DNA of 64,000 nucleotides from Idiomarina abyssalis (GTDB lineage Bacteria; Pseudomonadota; Gammaproteobacteria; Enterobacterales; Alteromonadaceae): the NCBI RefSeq assembly GCF_900116625.1, contig NZ_FPBE01000002.1:124001-188000 (forward strand), given 5' to 3'. Both the position numbers and the translations under genes were made by a program. Below the pieces are notes generated by a model that was not told where the DNA came from, did not search any database, and saw only the letters and a program-made list of their open reading frames with translations. The first letter of the stretch is position 1. Every line of letters starts with the position of its first letter. This document shows, piece after piece, positions 18,397 through 27,893 of this stretch.

Positions 18397-19559
18397 GGTT
18401 GCATCCCCATGGTTAAGCGTGCGAAGGCGGATTTCAGCGGCGAACAATGCTGCAGTAACATCAGCGCACTGTTGCGACCCAATACCGTGGGCCAGTAGTG
18501 ATTCGAAAAGCCGCGCACTAAACCGTCCGTCAGTTTAATAATGGCCTGATAATCACGTTCGCGGTTCTGCTCGTAGCCTTGTAATGCCTGAAAATTTCCG
18601 GCGTCATCAACATTGGCCAGCGACTCGCATAGTACTTCGGTATCGCGCAGCCCCAGATTAAAACCCTGCCCGGCTATGGGGTGTAAGGCGTGCGATGCAT
18701 TACCGATGATCACACTGCGGTGGTGAGTCGAGCGCTTTGCCCGGCGTAACGTCAGCGGATAGAAAACTCGTTTCGACACGCCGCTAAATAAGCCCGCGCG
18801 GTAGCCAAACGCCTGCTGACACCGCTGCATAAATTCGGTGTCGGACCATTGCTGGGCAACGTCACGCTGCGCTTCGGTAAAGCTCCACACCAGTGAAGCC
18901 TGACTTCCCTGCATTGGCAGTAAGGCAATAGGCCCATTTTCGGTAAAGCGTTCATAGGCCCAGCCATCTAATGGCTGCTCTAAATCAAGCGTTGCAATAC
19001 AACCAAACTGGCCATAGTCGTAAATATCCGATTTTAGCCCCAGTTGCTCGCGCACCAGTGAGTTCTGGCCATCGGCACCAATCAGTAACTTAGCCAACAG
19101 CTGCTGTCCGTTATCCAGGTTTAATTCCACCTGCTTTTGCTGCTGTTGCAATGAATCTAAACGAACACCCGATAACCACTCAAGGTTGGTCTGCTTCTGA
19201 CAGCTAAGGTACAAGTTATTAACCAGCTCGGAAGCAGCAACAACCCGACCTAAGGCCTCTACCCGCTCGTTCTCAGCGTGCAGTTCAGTGGCGCCGGCAA
19301 AGCCCCGGTCGGAAATGTGAATATGTTTTATTGGGGTAGTGTCAATGCCATTGAGTACACCAAGGCTTTGCAGCCGCTGCGCTGATGCAGCAGCCAAAGC
19401 AATAATGCGTTTGTCGGCGGGCGGACCTTCGGCGCGGGGTTCACAGACAACAATGTGCCAGTCCGGCCGTTGTTGCGCCAGCATTAAGCCAGTTAAGGCG
19501 CCCACCAGGCCACCTCCGGCTATTACCACATCGGCGTGCGTTACTGGCCGTTCATCCAT
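18393..19559 (-). CDS. ubiH: 2-octaprenyl-6-methoxyphenol 4-hydroxylase
   Basis: This 388-residue FAD monooxygenase has DVVIAGGGLVGALTGLMLAQ at the N-terminus, a central GADGQNSLVREQLG and a C-terminal IGNASHALHPIAGQGFNLGL. It hydroxylates the C1 position (older numbering C4) of the quinone ring. The ATG overlaps the pepP stop by 19 bases, and its stop overlaps the ubiI start, indicating translational coupling. The FAD-ribose motif has GNASHAL where UbiI has GDAAHTI; both variants occur in this family. Confidence 0.94.
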   Translation of the reverse strand: MDERPVTHADVVIAGGGLVGALTGLMLAQQRPDWHIVVCEPRAEGPPADKRIIALAAASAQRLQSLGVLNGIDTTPIKHIHISDRGFAGATELHAENERVEALGRVVAASELVNNLYLSCQKQTNLEWLSGVRLDSLQQQQKQVELNLDNGQQLLAKLLIGADGQNSLVREQLGLKSDIYDYGQFGCIATLDLEQPLDGWAYERFTENGPIALLPMQGSQASLVWSFTEAQRDVAQQWSDTEFMQRCQQAFGYRAGLFSGVSKRVFYPLTLRRAKRSTHHRSVIIGNASHALHPIAGQGFNLGLRDTEVLCESLANVDDAGNFQALQGYEQNRERDYQAIIKLTDGLVRGFSNHYWPTVLGRNSALMLLQHCSPLKSAFARLTMGMQP

Positions 19560-20863
19560 GTCTCAATCTCTTCAATGGTTTTGGGTACATCGGCGGTCAT
19601 GTTGTCAAAACCGTCCGCTGTTACAACCAGGTCATCTTCAATGCGAATGCCTATACCTCGCCATTTATCTTCAACGTCAGCATCTTCCGGAATATAAATA
19701 CCGGGTTCTACTGTCAGCACCATGCCGGGTTTGAAAGGTACGGGCTCGCCCTCACTGTCGCGATAACGTCCGACATCGTGAACATCCAGACCCAGCCAAT
19801 GGCCCAGGCCGTGAATAAAGTACGTTTTCCAGCGTTGCTCTTTGAAGTTTTCTTCGGCATCGCCGGTTAAAATACCAAGCTCGGTGAGACCATCGCTAAT
19901 GACCCTGGCAGCTGCTTCGCTCGCCTGAACCAAATTACTGCCGGGTTTAATTTCAGCAAAAGCCGCCTGCTGGGCTTCCAGCACTAGGTTATAAAGTATG
20001 CTCTGTGGTTCACTAAACTTGCCATTTACCGGGAAAGTCCGGGTAATGTCGGCCGCGTAACCCTGATACTCCGCGCCGGCGTCTACCAGCAGCAAGTCGC
20101 CATTCTGTAGCTCGTCCCGGTTGTCGGTGTAATGCAGAACGCAGGCATTAGCACCACCACCGCTGATAATACCGTAAGCCGGATGCAAGGCTCCGTTCAT
20201 GGCAAATTCATGGTGCAGCTCTGCCGCTACCTGGTACTCGTGCTTGCCCGCTTCAACAAAGCGCATAATGCGGCGGAATGCCCCCGAGCTGATTCGGCCA
20301 GCTTCTTTCATCACAGCCACTTCATTGGCTGACTTAATAAGGCGCATGGCGTCCAGTTGAGGTCTTAAATCAGACAAGCTTTGAGGCGCTAATTTACCGC
20401 TTCGCCTTGCTTTTACACTGACGTCATCGCGCGCTTCGCTCACCAGTTCGGCCAGCACCGAATCTTCACCCATGGGGTAGAAAACCGATTCAATGCCTTC
20501 CAGCAACTCAGGTAAACGTTCCGGTAAGGTGTCGAGATCTTCCGCGCTGTCAACGGCTAAGGCTTCAACAGCATTGGTATAGCCTAAACGCAGCCCATGC
20601 CAGACTTCGTGCTTTGGGTCTTTGTCCTGACAGAATAAAACACTGCGAGGGTTGCTGTCGTTAATCAGCAGCAACACCGCGTCCGGCTCATTAAAACCGG
20701 TTAAATAGAAAAAGTCGCTGTTTTGGCGAAAAGGGTACTCGGTATCATTGCTGCGCGTAACTTCACTGTTAGCAGCCACCAGTGCCACCGAGTGCGGAGG
20801 CAAAGACTCCAGCAGCTGGCGTCGGCGCAGTTTAAATTCATCCTGAGGAATAACGTTTCTCAT
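19541..20863 (-). CDS. pepP: Xaa-Pro aminopeptidase
   Basis: The protein has 440 residues from the ATG at 20,863, with GAGG upstream. It removes N-terminal residues preceding proline and uses two Mn ions. The M24 domain shows the metal ligands in DAGAEYQGYAADITRTFP, HGLGHWLGLDVHD, TVEPGIYIPED and GIRIEDDLVVT. The N-terminal creatinase-type domain is present. It lies 22 bases after ygfB and overlaps ubiH, so all four genes are probably one transcript. Confidence 0.95.
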   Translation of the reverse strand: MRNVIPQDEFKLRRRQLLESLPPHSVALVAANSEVTRSNDTEYPFRQNSDFFYLTGFNEPDAVLLLINDSNPRSVLFCQDKDPKHEVWHGLRLGYTNAVEALAVDSAEDLDTLPERLPELLEGIESVFYPMGEDSVLAELVSEARDDVSVKARRSGKLAPQSLSDLRPQLDAMRLIKSANEVAVMKEAGRISSGAFRRIMRFVEAGKHEYQVAAELHHEFAMNGALHPAYGIISGGGANACVLHYTDNRDELQNGDLLLVDAGAEYQGYAADITRTFPVNGKFSEPQSILYNLVLEAQQAAFAEIKPGSNLVQASEAAARVISDGLTELGILTGDAEENFKEQRWKTYFIHGLGHWLGLDVHDVGRYRDSEGEPVPFKPGMVLTVEPGIYIPEDADVEDKWRGIGIRIEDDLVVTADGFDNMTADVPKTIEEIETWMNGQ

Positions 20864-20887
20864 CAACGACCTCTACTCCGTCAGTAA

Positions 20888-21454
20888 TTAATGCAGAATT
20901 TTGGGTGGCTGATTTGCCGGTAGCTCATTACGGCCTAATTCGGCGTAGCACATCATGGCTGAAACACGCAGATACTCGACAATTTCGGTGTAAGCTCGTT
21001 CTTCTTCCTCATCACCGTCATCGGTAAACTCTATTTTCGCCAGCTCGACCATGTCTTCAATGGCTTCTTTTAAGTCACCACTTAAGTTGGTCATATTTTC
21101 CTGGTTAACACCATAGCCCACTAAAAAGGCATTGACCCAGCCAGCCAGTGCGCTTAAGCGGTCAGACAGCGGCGTCGTGTCTTCAGGTAACAACAAACGG
21201 TAGCCTAAGTCTTCGTCACCCAGCGAGTGCTCAATTTCTTCGGCCTGCTGTTGCAGCAAGTTCTCCAGCTCGACGGGCAAGCCCTGGCCGTCGTATGCCA
21301 GGTCTGACATTAAGATCATTAATTCATTGCTTTTGGCGTCGCTGCCGGTGGCTATTAGCCCGGTTAACATACCCTGCACTTCTGACGCACTTGGCGTCAT
21401 GTCGTATTGTGCGTAAAGTTCCACTAAGCGGTCATAATTAAAACGTGTCGACAT
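20888..21454 (-). CDS. ygfB: UPF0149 family protein YgfB
   Basis: I chose the ATG at 21,454 (AAGGG upstream), giving 188 residues. The protein is acidic and mostly helical (FNYDRLVELYAQYDMTPS, then GWVNAFLVGYGV and RVSAMMCYAELG), characteristic of the YgfB/UPF0149 family. It lies upstream of pepP as in E. coli and Pseudomonas. YgfB influences stress and antibiotic-resistance regulators in Pseudomonas; no function can be deduced from this sequence. It is transcribed divergently from zapA. Confidence 0.9.
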   Translation of the reverse strand: MSTRFNYDRLVELYAQYDMTPSASEVQGMLTGLIATGSDAKSNELMILMSDLAYDGQGLPVELENLLQQQAEEIEHSLGDEDLGYRLLLPEDTTPLSDRLSALAGWVNAFLVGYGVNQENMTNLSGDLKEAIEDMVELAKIEFTDDGDEEEERAYTEIVEYLRVSAMMCYAELGRNELPANQPPKILH

Positions 21455-21587
21455 TAAATTCTGCCCTTTATTTATCATGCATTAATCCTAACACTGGCTT
21501 TACATAATCGCTAGCTGACAAACACCGGTAGCTCATGCCATAATGCAGTTATCAAAGCTGTTGAGTCAGTTGCAAGGAGTCTTTTGA

Positions 21588-21899
21588 ATGGCCGCAAAAA
21601 CCATGGATATAAAATTGCTGGAACGTAATTATAAGGTGGCTTGCCCTGTTGGGCAGGAAAGCGCGTTGCAGCAAGCGGCAGATACGCTCAATGAAAGACT
21701 GATGGAAACCAAAGAACGAACGCAACTGACCAATGTCGAACAAATAGCTGTTATGACAGCCCTGAATTTATGCCATGAATGGATTCAGGATCAAAATGAA
21801 CAATCTGCAAAAACGGCTAAGCTTGAAGAAAAAATTCAGTTACTTCAGGCAACGATAGAACAGGCAATGAGTGAGCAACGCTCACAACGTAACCGTTAG
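21588..21899 (+). CDS. zapA: Cell division protein ZapA
   Basis: This 103-residue protein follows an AAGGAG site. The N-terminal beta-alpha part (MDIKLLERNYKVACPVGQES, then LQQAADTLNERLMETK) and a C-terminal coiled coil (QSAKTAKLEEKIQLLQATIE) match ZapA. It binds FtsZ and stabilises the Z ring at mid-cell. Position next to ygfB and before 6S RNA is conserved in gammaproteobacteria. Confidence 0.93.
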   Translation: MAAKTMDIKLLERNYKVACPVGQESALQQAADTLNERLMETKERTQLTNVEQIAVMTALNLCHEWIQDQNEQSAKTAKLEEKIQLLQATIEQAMSEQRSQRNR

Positions 21900-21930
21900 C
21901 GGTTAACCTAAAGCAACATTGTAACCCTTT

Positions 21931-22120
21931 TGCGGTTTCCTGGGGTGTTTGCCAGCAGGCTTATGTCCCTGAGCCGATGCTTGTATTAAAAGGGGATCAC
22001 TGGCCTGCCATGTGCAAGCCCGGCATGAACCGGGAAGCCTACGGCAGATACCATTTGCTCCCCGCCTTGAACCAATGGGTTCAAGGGCTACAGCCAGCAG
22101 CGGCACCTTGGGAAACCACC
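21931..22120 (+). ncRNA. ssrS: 6S RNA
   Basis: The 5' GGTTTCC (21,934-21,940) pairs with GGAAACC (22,111-22,117), giving about 185-190 nt as in E. coli. Internal landmarks match E. coli 6S RNA: CCCTGAGCCGATG on the 5' side of the central bubble, and CCTTGAACCAATGGGTTCAA followed by GGGCTACAGCC on the 3' side. It lies directly after zapA. 6S RNA mimics an open promoter and binds sigma-70 RNA polymerase in stationary phase. Its 3' end stops just short of the convergent amidohydrolase gene rather than running into fau. Confidence 0.93.
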
Positions 22121-22124
22121 CTTA

Positions 22125-23693
22125 CTATTGGCGCTCCGCCTTTTCATCAGCAACAATGGCTTTAACGTCCTCTAGCAATTGTTGTGCGTCAAAAATGACA
22201 CCGTCTTTAATGGTGTACTGAATGCCTTCGGTACGCATCGGCTGGTTGTTGTCGTCCAGCTTGAAGTGCCCCGTGCCGTATAACACTTTAAAGTTATCCA
22301 TCGGGTTTTCGTTAACAATCACCATGTCGGCTTTTTTACCAATAGCAACAGAGCCAATGTCGTCTTCCATATTCAGTGCTTCAGCACCAGCCAGGCTGGC
22401 AGCGTGAATCACCTCTAACGCATTCAAACCAGCTTCACGTAATAACTCCAGCTCGCGAATGTAACCAAAGCCATAAATCTTATAAATGTAGCCCGCATCA
22501 GAACCAACCGTAATTCTGCCGCCGTTGGAGTGGAAGTCCTTTAAGAACGCCATCCATTTCTGGTAATTGTTTTTCCAGGCAATTTCATTGTCCGTGGTCC
22601 AGTCGAACCAGTAAGAACCGTGGGCGTAGCGGCTTGGCTCGAAAAACTCCCACAACCGTGGCAAGGTGTATTCGTCGTGCCAAATGGCCTGGCGTTCACG
22701 CATTAAGTCACGCGACGCTTCGTATATGGTTAAGGTGGGGTTAATGGTGAAGTCCAGTTCAATCAGCTCATTGCGCACTGAATTCCATTTCTCTGAACCT
22801 GGCTCCGCGGCCTGCTTCCATAAGCGGCCAGCCTCTTCAAAGCGGTTTTGCTCATTATTGTAGTTATAACCTGCCGGGTAGTCCTGCACGCGGCGCTCTT
22901 CAAACAGAGCTTCCGGCAAGCCGTACCAATGCTCCATAGAGGTTAAACCCAGGCGAGCGGAGTCCAGTGCATTCATCGACATTACATTCAGCTGAGCGTG
23001 GTGCATCATAGTGCCTAAGCCCTGCTTGTTGGCTTCGTCCAGCGCCGCTTCCATAACTTTGCGTGAGGCACCGAAGAATTTAATACCCTTTGCTCCCTCA
23101 TCTTTAATGTAGCGAACCCACTCGCGCGCCTGCTCGCCGTTATAAATTGGCTTATCCCAGCCTTGCCCAAAACCGACATAAGGAATAATTCGCGGCGAAG
23201 TAATGCGATTATCGACAGCGCGCTCTTCGTGCCACTGAACCCAGTCCAGGCCGTTAAAGCTGCCGGGTTCCCGAATGGTTGTAATACCGTGCGCCAACCA
23301 CAACTTCAATACATACTCCGCCGGAATACCTTTTGCGGAGCCGCCAATATGTGCATGCATATCAACAAAGCCGGGCAAGATGTACTGCCCGCTGACATCC
23401 AGCTCTTTATCGCCTTCGCCTGCTTCAGGACGCCCCTCGGGCTTAATGGGCACTCCCGGATTCCCAACACTGACAATATTCACGATACGATCGTCTTCAA
23501 TTACGATGTCTACCGGACCAATTGGAGGTGCGCCTTCGCCATTAATTAATGTTCCGCCCCGCAGTATCAGCCGCTCGTACGGACCTTCACCGCGATCACG
23601 CTCCGGTGCTTTCGGGGGAGCCTGTACAGCATGGGCTGCAACCGTAAAAGCCATCGCTACCATGGCTAAAGCTATCGTTTTTATTGTTTTCAT
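22125..23693 (-). CDS. Secreted metal-dependent amidohydrolase
   Basis: This 522-residue protein has a signal peptide (1 to about 22, ending AAHA). It belongs to the amidohydrolase superfamily: the HxH motif is in GFVDMHAHIGGS, a candidate carboxylated or metal-near Lys is in GAKGIKFFGAS, later His are in TMMHHAQLN and TSMEHWYG, and the catalytic Asp is in GSDAGYIYKIYG. Such exported proteins are often prolidase-like or imidazolone-type; the substrate is not clear. The gene is convergent with 6S RNA and divergent from fau, separating two genes that are adjacent in many relatives. Confidence 0.85.
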   Translation of the reverse strand: MKTIKTIALAMVAMAFTVAAHAVQAPPKAPERDRGEGPYERLILRGGTLINGEGAPPIGPVDIVIEDDRIVNIVSVGNPGVPIKPEGRPEAGEGDKELDVSGQYILPGFVDMHAHIGGSAKGIPAEYVLKLWLAHGITTIREPGSFNGLDWVQWHEERAVDNRITSPRIIPYVGFGQGWDKPIYNGEQAREWVRYIKDEGAKGIKFFGASRKVMEAALDEANKQGLGTMMHHAQLNVMSMNALDSARLGLTSMEHWYGLPEALFEERRVQDYPAGYNYNNEQNRFEEAGRLWKQAAEPGSEKWNSVRNELIELDFTINPTLTIYEASRDLMRERQAIWHDEYTLPRLWEFFEPSRYAHGSYWFDWTTDNEIAWKNNYQKWMAFLKDFHSNGGRITVGSDAGYIYKIYGFGYIRELELLREAGLNALEVIHAASLAGAEALNMEDDIGSVAIGKKADMVIVNENPMDNFKVLYGTGHFKLDDNNQPMRTEGIQYTIKDGVIFDAQQLLEDVKAIVADEKAERQ

Positions 23694-23743
23694 CGGTTAT
23701 CCTCTGGCAATTACTCAGCGGTTATCATTAAGCAGACTCTAGC

Positions 23744-24331
23744 ATGACTCGACAGGACCTCCGACGCAAGTTACAGCAAATTCGCCGCAATTTAACCGCC
23801 GAACAGCAAAGCGAAGCGGCACGCCTGGTTGCTGACAAACTGGAGCAACGTCTGAGCAGCCTTGTCCCTCAGCAGACCACCGTTGCCGTGTATAAAAGCT
23901 TTGCCGGCGAGTTACCAACCTCAGCCATTATTCAAAAGCTGTGGCAGTCAGGTTTTAATACCGTTTTACCCGTGCTTCATCCTTTTGCTAAAGGTCATTT
24001 GCTGTTTTTACACTATGCCCCGGATACGCCAATGACAACCAACAAGTACGGTATTGCCGAACCCGAACTGAATGTCCAAAACGTGGTGCCATTGTCCAAT
24101 ATTCAGATACTGCTGATGCCATTAGTGGGCTTCGACAGTCAGGGCAACCGATTAGGCATGGGCGGCGGTTATTACGACCGGACATTAGCGCAATGGCATA
24201 ATGGGAATAGACCCAACTTATCGCCCATTGGGTTAAGCTATAACGAACAGCAGGTTGAAAAAATACCGGTTGAGAGTTGGGATATTCCGCTGCCGGAAAT
24301 CATTACACCAGCGCAACACTGGCGCTTTTGA
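23744..24331 (+). CDS. fau: 5-formyltetrahydrofolate cyclo-ligase
   Basis: The 195-residue protein converts 5-formyl-THF to 5,10-methenyl-THF with ATP. The N-terminal basic helix ([16 protein letters not shown]), the substrate-binding region ([16 protein letters not shown]) and the signature [15 protein letters not shown] near the C-terminus are all present. In E. coli this gene (ygfA) is co-transcribed with 6S RNA; here the amidohydrolase gene intervenes, so it must have its own promoter in the 50-base divergent gap. Confidence 0.93.
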   Translation: MTRQDLRRKLQQIRRNLTAEQQSEAARLVADKLEQRLSSLVPQQTTVAVYKSFAGELPTSAIIQKLWQSGFNTVLPVLHPFAKGHLLFLHYAPDTPMTTNKYGIAEPELNVQNVVPLSNIQILLMPLVGFDSQGNRLGMGGGYYDRTLAQWHNGNRPNLSPIGLSYNEQQVEKIPVESWDIPLPEIITPAQHWRF

Positions 24332-24404
24332 AGTAAAAGAAAGATCGATAAAAAACAACAAATTCCCTATACTGAGCTTAAAGAACAAACACGGAGAAAC
24401 GCTC

Positions 24405-25076
24405 ATGTCAGGCAACGCTGATGCACTAAAAAAAGCGGCGGCAGAAGCTGCTATGCAATACATTGAAGACGGCACTGTCGTCGGAGTCGGTACCGGCTCA
24501 ACCGTAAACTTTTTTATCGATGCATTAGCCGAGCGAAAACATGACATTGAAGGTGCGGTTTCAAGCTCTGAAGCCTCTACCGAGCGCCTGAAGTCTCATG
24601 GTATTGAAGTCTTTGAACTGAACTCCGTTGCCGATGTTCCCGTTTATGTAGACGGTGCTGATGAAATTAATGAGCATGGGCAGATGATTAAAGGCGGAGG
24701 CGGAGCGCTGACCCGTGAAAAAATTATAGCCGCAGTCGCTAAAAAGTTCGTCTGTGTCGCTGATGAAACCAAAATGGTTGGCCGTTTAGGTCAATTCCCG
24801 CTGCCGGTTGAAGTCATTCCTATGGCACGTTCATACGTTGCCCGCGAAATTGTAAAACTTGGCGGCGACCCGGTCTGGCGCCAGGGTTTTACCACCGACA
24901 ACGGCAACTGGATACTCGATGTGCACAACTTTGACATCATGGAGCCCATGAAGCTTGAAGCTCAACTGAACAATATTGTCGGCGTAGTCACCAACGGGCT
25001 CTTTGCTCAGCGTGGTGCGAATGTGGCGCTTATTGCCCGTGAAGACGGGGTTCAGACTCTGAAGGTAAGTGGCTGA
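24405..25076 (+). CDS. rpiA: Ribose-5-phosphate isomerase A
   Basis: The ATG at 24,405 follows GGAGA, giving 223 residues, the family length; an in-frame extension to 24,255 is an artefact. The phosphate loop [15 protein letters not shown], the [19 protein letters not shown] segment with the catalytic Asp/Glu, and [20 protein letters not shown] identify RpiA. It interconverts ribose-5-phosphate and ribulose-5-phosphate. The serA ATG overlaps its stop, so the two are coupled, as in several gammaproteobacteria. Confidence 0.96.
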   Translation: MSGNADALKKAAAEAAMQYIEDGTVVGVGTGSTVNFFIDALAERKHDIEGAVSSSEASTERLKSHGIEVFELNSVADVPVYVDGADEINEHGQMIKGGGGALTREKIIAAVAKKFVCVADETKMVGRLGQFPLPVEVIPMARSYVAREIVKLGGDPVWRQGFTTDNGNWILDVHNFDIMEPMKLEAQLNNIVGVVTNGLFAQRGANVALIAREDGVQTLKVSG

Positions 25077-26302
25077 TGCAAACCTCATTAGCGAAGGACA
25101 AAATCAAAGTTTTATTGCTCGAAGGGGTTCATGACAGTGCTATCCAGTTATTTCGTCACCACGGCTATCATAACCTGGAAATACTGCAAACCTCTCTGAG
25201 CGAAGATGAACTCTGCGAGAAAGTTAAAGACGCTCATATTCTTGGTATCCGCTCACGCAGCCAGTTGAATGAACGCGTATTTGCCGCCGCCGACAAACTC
25301 ATTGCGGTTGGCTGCTTTTGCATCGGTACTAATCAAATCGATTTAGACGCGGCCAAGCGACACGGTGTCGTTGTCTTCAACGCGCCCTTTTCCAACACCC
25401 GCAGTGTGGCCGAACTCGTTTTAGCAGAAATTATTATGCTGCTACGGGGCATTCCTGAAAAGAATGCCGTAGCCCACGAAGGTGGCTGGCTAAAATCGGC
25501 TAAGCAGTCTTTTGAGGCGCGCGGAAAAATACTGGGCATTGTCGGTTACGGTCATATTGGCAGCCAGTTGAGTGTTTTAGCCGAACAATTGGGCATGCAC
25601 ATTCGCTACTACGACGTTGAAGACAAACTGCCTATGGGTAACGCCCAGTCGGTTCCCACTTTGGATGACTTACTCACGCAAGCCGATATTGTCACCCTGC
25701 ACGTACCGGAAACCGAACAAACGCAATGGATGATAGGCCGTCGTCAAATTGAACGTATGAAGCCGGGCAGCCTGCTCATTAACGCGTCGCGCGGAACGGT
25801 AGTGGACATTGACGCCCTGGCCGAAGCTCTGTCGTCAAGACACCTGGCTGGTGCGGCAATTGATGTATTCCCGGTTGAACCTAAAGGTAATAACGACGAG
25901 TTTATGTCGCCGCTGCGTGGCTTAAAGAACTGTCTGCTAACACCGCATATTGGCGGTTCAACTTTAGAAGCTCAGGAAAACATTGGCGTTGAAGTGGCCG
26001 GAAAATTGGTCCGCTATTCGGATAACGGCTCTACCCTGTCTGCCGTGAACTTCCCTGAAGTGAGCTTACCAACCCACGCAACGGCACAACGTTTGCTGCA
26101 TATTCATAAAAACCAGCCGGGTATGCTAAACGCCATTAACCGCATTATTAGCGACAATGAAATTAACGTGGCGGGTCAGTACTTACAGACCGATGAAAGT
26201 GTGGGCTACGTGGTAATGGATATCGACGGTGACAACGGCGCCAATATACTGCAACAACTGAAAGACATTCCGGGCACTATTCGTGCCCGGCGTTTATTCT
26301 AG
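25076..26302 (+). CDS. serA: D-3-phosphoglycerate dehydrogenase
   Basis: This 408-residue enzyme catalyses the first step of serine biosynthesis. It has the NAD-binding motif GKILGIVGYGHIGSQLSVLA, the catalytic Arg/His regions (LINASRGTVVD and NCLLTPHIGGSTLEAQ), and a C-terminal ACT domain (about 335-408, IHKNQPGMLNAINRIIS) that senses L-serine, as in E. coli. It starts within the rpiA stop (TGATG) and is convergent with phoU. Confidence 0.97.
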   Translation: MQTSLAKDKIKVLLLEGVHDSAIQLFRHHGYHNLEILQTSLSEDELCEKVKDAHILGIRSRSQLNERVFAAADKLIAVGCFCIGTNQIDLDAAKRHGVVVFNAPFSNTRSVAELVLAEIIMLLRGIPEKNAVAHEGGWLKSAKQSFEARGKILGIVGYGHIGSQLSVLAEQLGMHIRYYDVEDKLPMGNAQSVPTLDDLLTQADIVTLHVPETEQTQWMIGRRQIERMKPGSLLINASRGTVVDIDALAEALSSRHLAGAAIDVFPVEPKGNNDEFMSPLRGLKNCLLTPHIGGSTLEAQENIGVEVAGKLVRYSDNGSTLSAVNFPEVSLPTHATAQRLLHIHKNQPGMLNAINRIISDNEINVAGQYLQTDESVGYVVMDIDGDNGANILQQLKDIPGTIRARRLF

Positions 26303-27018
26303 TCTTTTTTGCCCATAACCGTGCGTTCCATGCTCTCTGGTGAGACATGGCGCACGTCTTTGCCTTTCACAAAAAAGATAATGTATTCGGCAATATTCTG
26401 ACAACGGTCACCAATACGCTCTAAAGAACGTGCGGACCAAAGCACATTCATAATTTTTGGAATAGAGCGCGAGTCTTCCATCATGTATGTCATTAACTGA
26501 CGTGTCAGCGCTTCGTACTGACGGTCAGCCTGCTCGTCCTGCTGGTGCACATTATAAGCCGACTCCAGGTCCATACGGGCGAAAGCATCCAGTACATTAC
26601 GCAGCATGCTTAATACGTGTTGCCCCAGGTTTTCGAGACTGACTAACAGTTGCTGTTGGTCGTTACTGAAACTTTCCTTAGCGACTTTTGCAATACGCTC
26701 TGCTTCGTCACCAATACGCTCTAAGTCAGCAATGGTTTTGATAATCGCAATGACTAAACGCAGATCGCTGGCGGTTGGTTGGCGTTTAGCAATAATGTGC
26801 ACACATTCTTCATCAATCTGCACTTCGAGCTTGTTCACTTTATGGTCACTGGTCAGGACTTTCTCTGCCAAGTCGATGTCGCCCTTCTGAATTGCCAGAA
26901 GTGAATCCTGCAATTGCTTTTCAACCAATCCGCCCATGCTTAACACACGGTTACGCACAGCTTCCAGTTCGTCATTAAACTTACCGGAAATGTGCTTACC
27001 CATATTCATCTTATCCAT
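26299..27018 (-). CDS. phoU: Phosphate-specific transport system accessory protein
   Basis: I chose the ATG at 27,018 (AAGGAG upstream), giving 239 residues. It is two repeats of a three-helix PhoU domain with metal-binding acidic motifs (RIGDEAERIAKVA, then ERIGDRCQNIAEYI). It links the Pst transporter to PhoR to silence the Pho regulon when phosphate is sufficient. It is the last gene of pstC-pstA-pstB-phoU, and its 3' end overlaps serA by 4 bases. Confidence 0.96.
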   Translation of the reverse strand: MDKMNMGKHISGKFNDELEAVRNRVLSMGGLVEKQLQDSLLAIQKGDIDLAEKVLTSDHKVNKLEVQIDEECVHIIAKRQPTASDLRLVIAIIKTIADLERIGDEAERIAKVAKESFSNDQQQLLVSLENLGQHVLSMLRNVLDAFARMDLESAYNVHQQDEQADRQYEALTRQLMTYMMEDSRSIPKIMNVLWSARSLERIGDRCQNIAEYIIFFVKGKDVRHVSPESMERTVMGKKD

Positions 27019-27028
27019 GACTCGCTCC

Positions 27029-27847
27029 TTAACCGTAACGACCAGTAATATAATCTTCTGTCTGTTTTTCAGACGGGGTAGTAAATAAAGTATCCGTATC
27101 AGCATACTCAATCAATTTACCCATATACAAAAACGCGGTCTGGTCTGATACGCGCGCCGCCTGTTGCATGTTATGCGTAACAATAACAACGGTATACTTT
27201 TCCTTCAGCTCAGTAATCAGCTCTTCAATGGTCAGGGTTGAAATAGGATCCAACGCAGAGGTTGGCTCATCCAGCAACAAAATTTCAGGTTCAATGGCAA
27301 TAGAACGCGCGATAACCACACGTTGTTGCTGACCGCCGGATAAACTGAACGCACTGGCGTTTAAACGGTCTTTAACTTCATCCCATAACGCCGCACCACG
27401 AAGCGAGGTTTCTACCGCCTCATCCAATACCCGCTTATCTTTCACACCCTGCAAACGCAAACCATAAACCACGTTTTCATAAATTGATTTAGGAAAGGGG
27501 TTCGGACGCTGAAACACCATGCCCACACGGCGACGCAAAGCCGCAACATCAACGTTCTTGTCGTAAATATTGTGACCGTGCATATCAATCTGGCCGTCAA
27601 TACGGCAGATCTCGACCAAGTCGTTCATGCGGTTAATACAACGCAACAGTGTTGATTTACCACAACCCGACGGACCGATAAACGCGGTGACGCGGTTATT
27701 GGGAATGCGCATAGAAATATCGTGTAACGCTTGATCTTGACCGTAGTAAAGATTCAAGTTTTTAATATCTAAAGCAGTCTGCTCTGCTGGCAAGTTGTGC
27801 AAGTCCAGCTTTTCCAGGTTGTTTGTACTCGGGTTTACCGAAATCAT
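27029..27847 (-). CDS. pstB: Phosphate ABC transporter ATP-binding protein
   Basis: The ATG at 27,847 gives 272 residues; the longer frame to 27,943 overlaps pstA and lacks family-like sequence. Walker A is GPSGCGKST, the signature is LSGGQQQR and Walker B is [12 protein letters not shown], followed by the His switch [10 protein letters not shown]. It powers phosphate import through PstC and PstA. It lies 10 bases before phoU and 46 bases after pstA. Confidence 0.97.
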   Translation of the reverse strand: MISVNPSTNNLEKLDLHNLPAEQTALDIKNLNLYYGQDQALHDISMRIPNNRVTAFIGPSGCGKSTLLRCINRMNDLVEICRIDGQIDMHGHNIYDKNVDVAALRRRVGMVFQRPNPFPKSIYENVVYGLRLQGVKDKRVLDEAVETSLRGAALWDEVKDRLNASAFSLSGGQQQRVVIARSIAIEPEILLLDEPTSALDPISTLTIEELITELKEKYTVVIVTHNMQQAARVSDQTAFLYMGKLIEYADTDTLFTTPSEKQTEDYITGRYG

Positions 27848-27893
27848 AAGTTCAGACCTTTTCGCTAATTCATCAAAACTTTCGTGCTCAACG

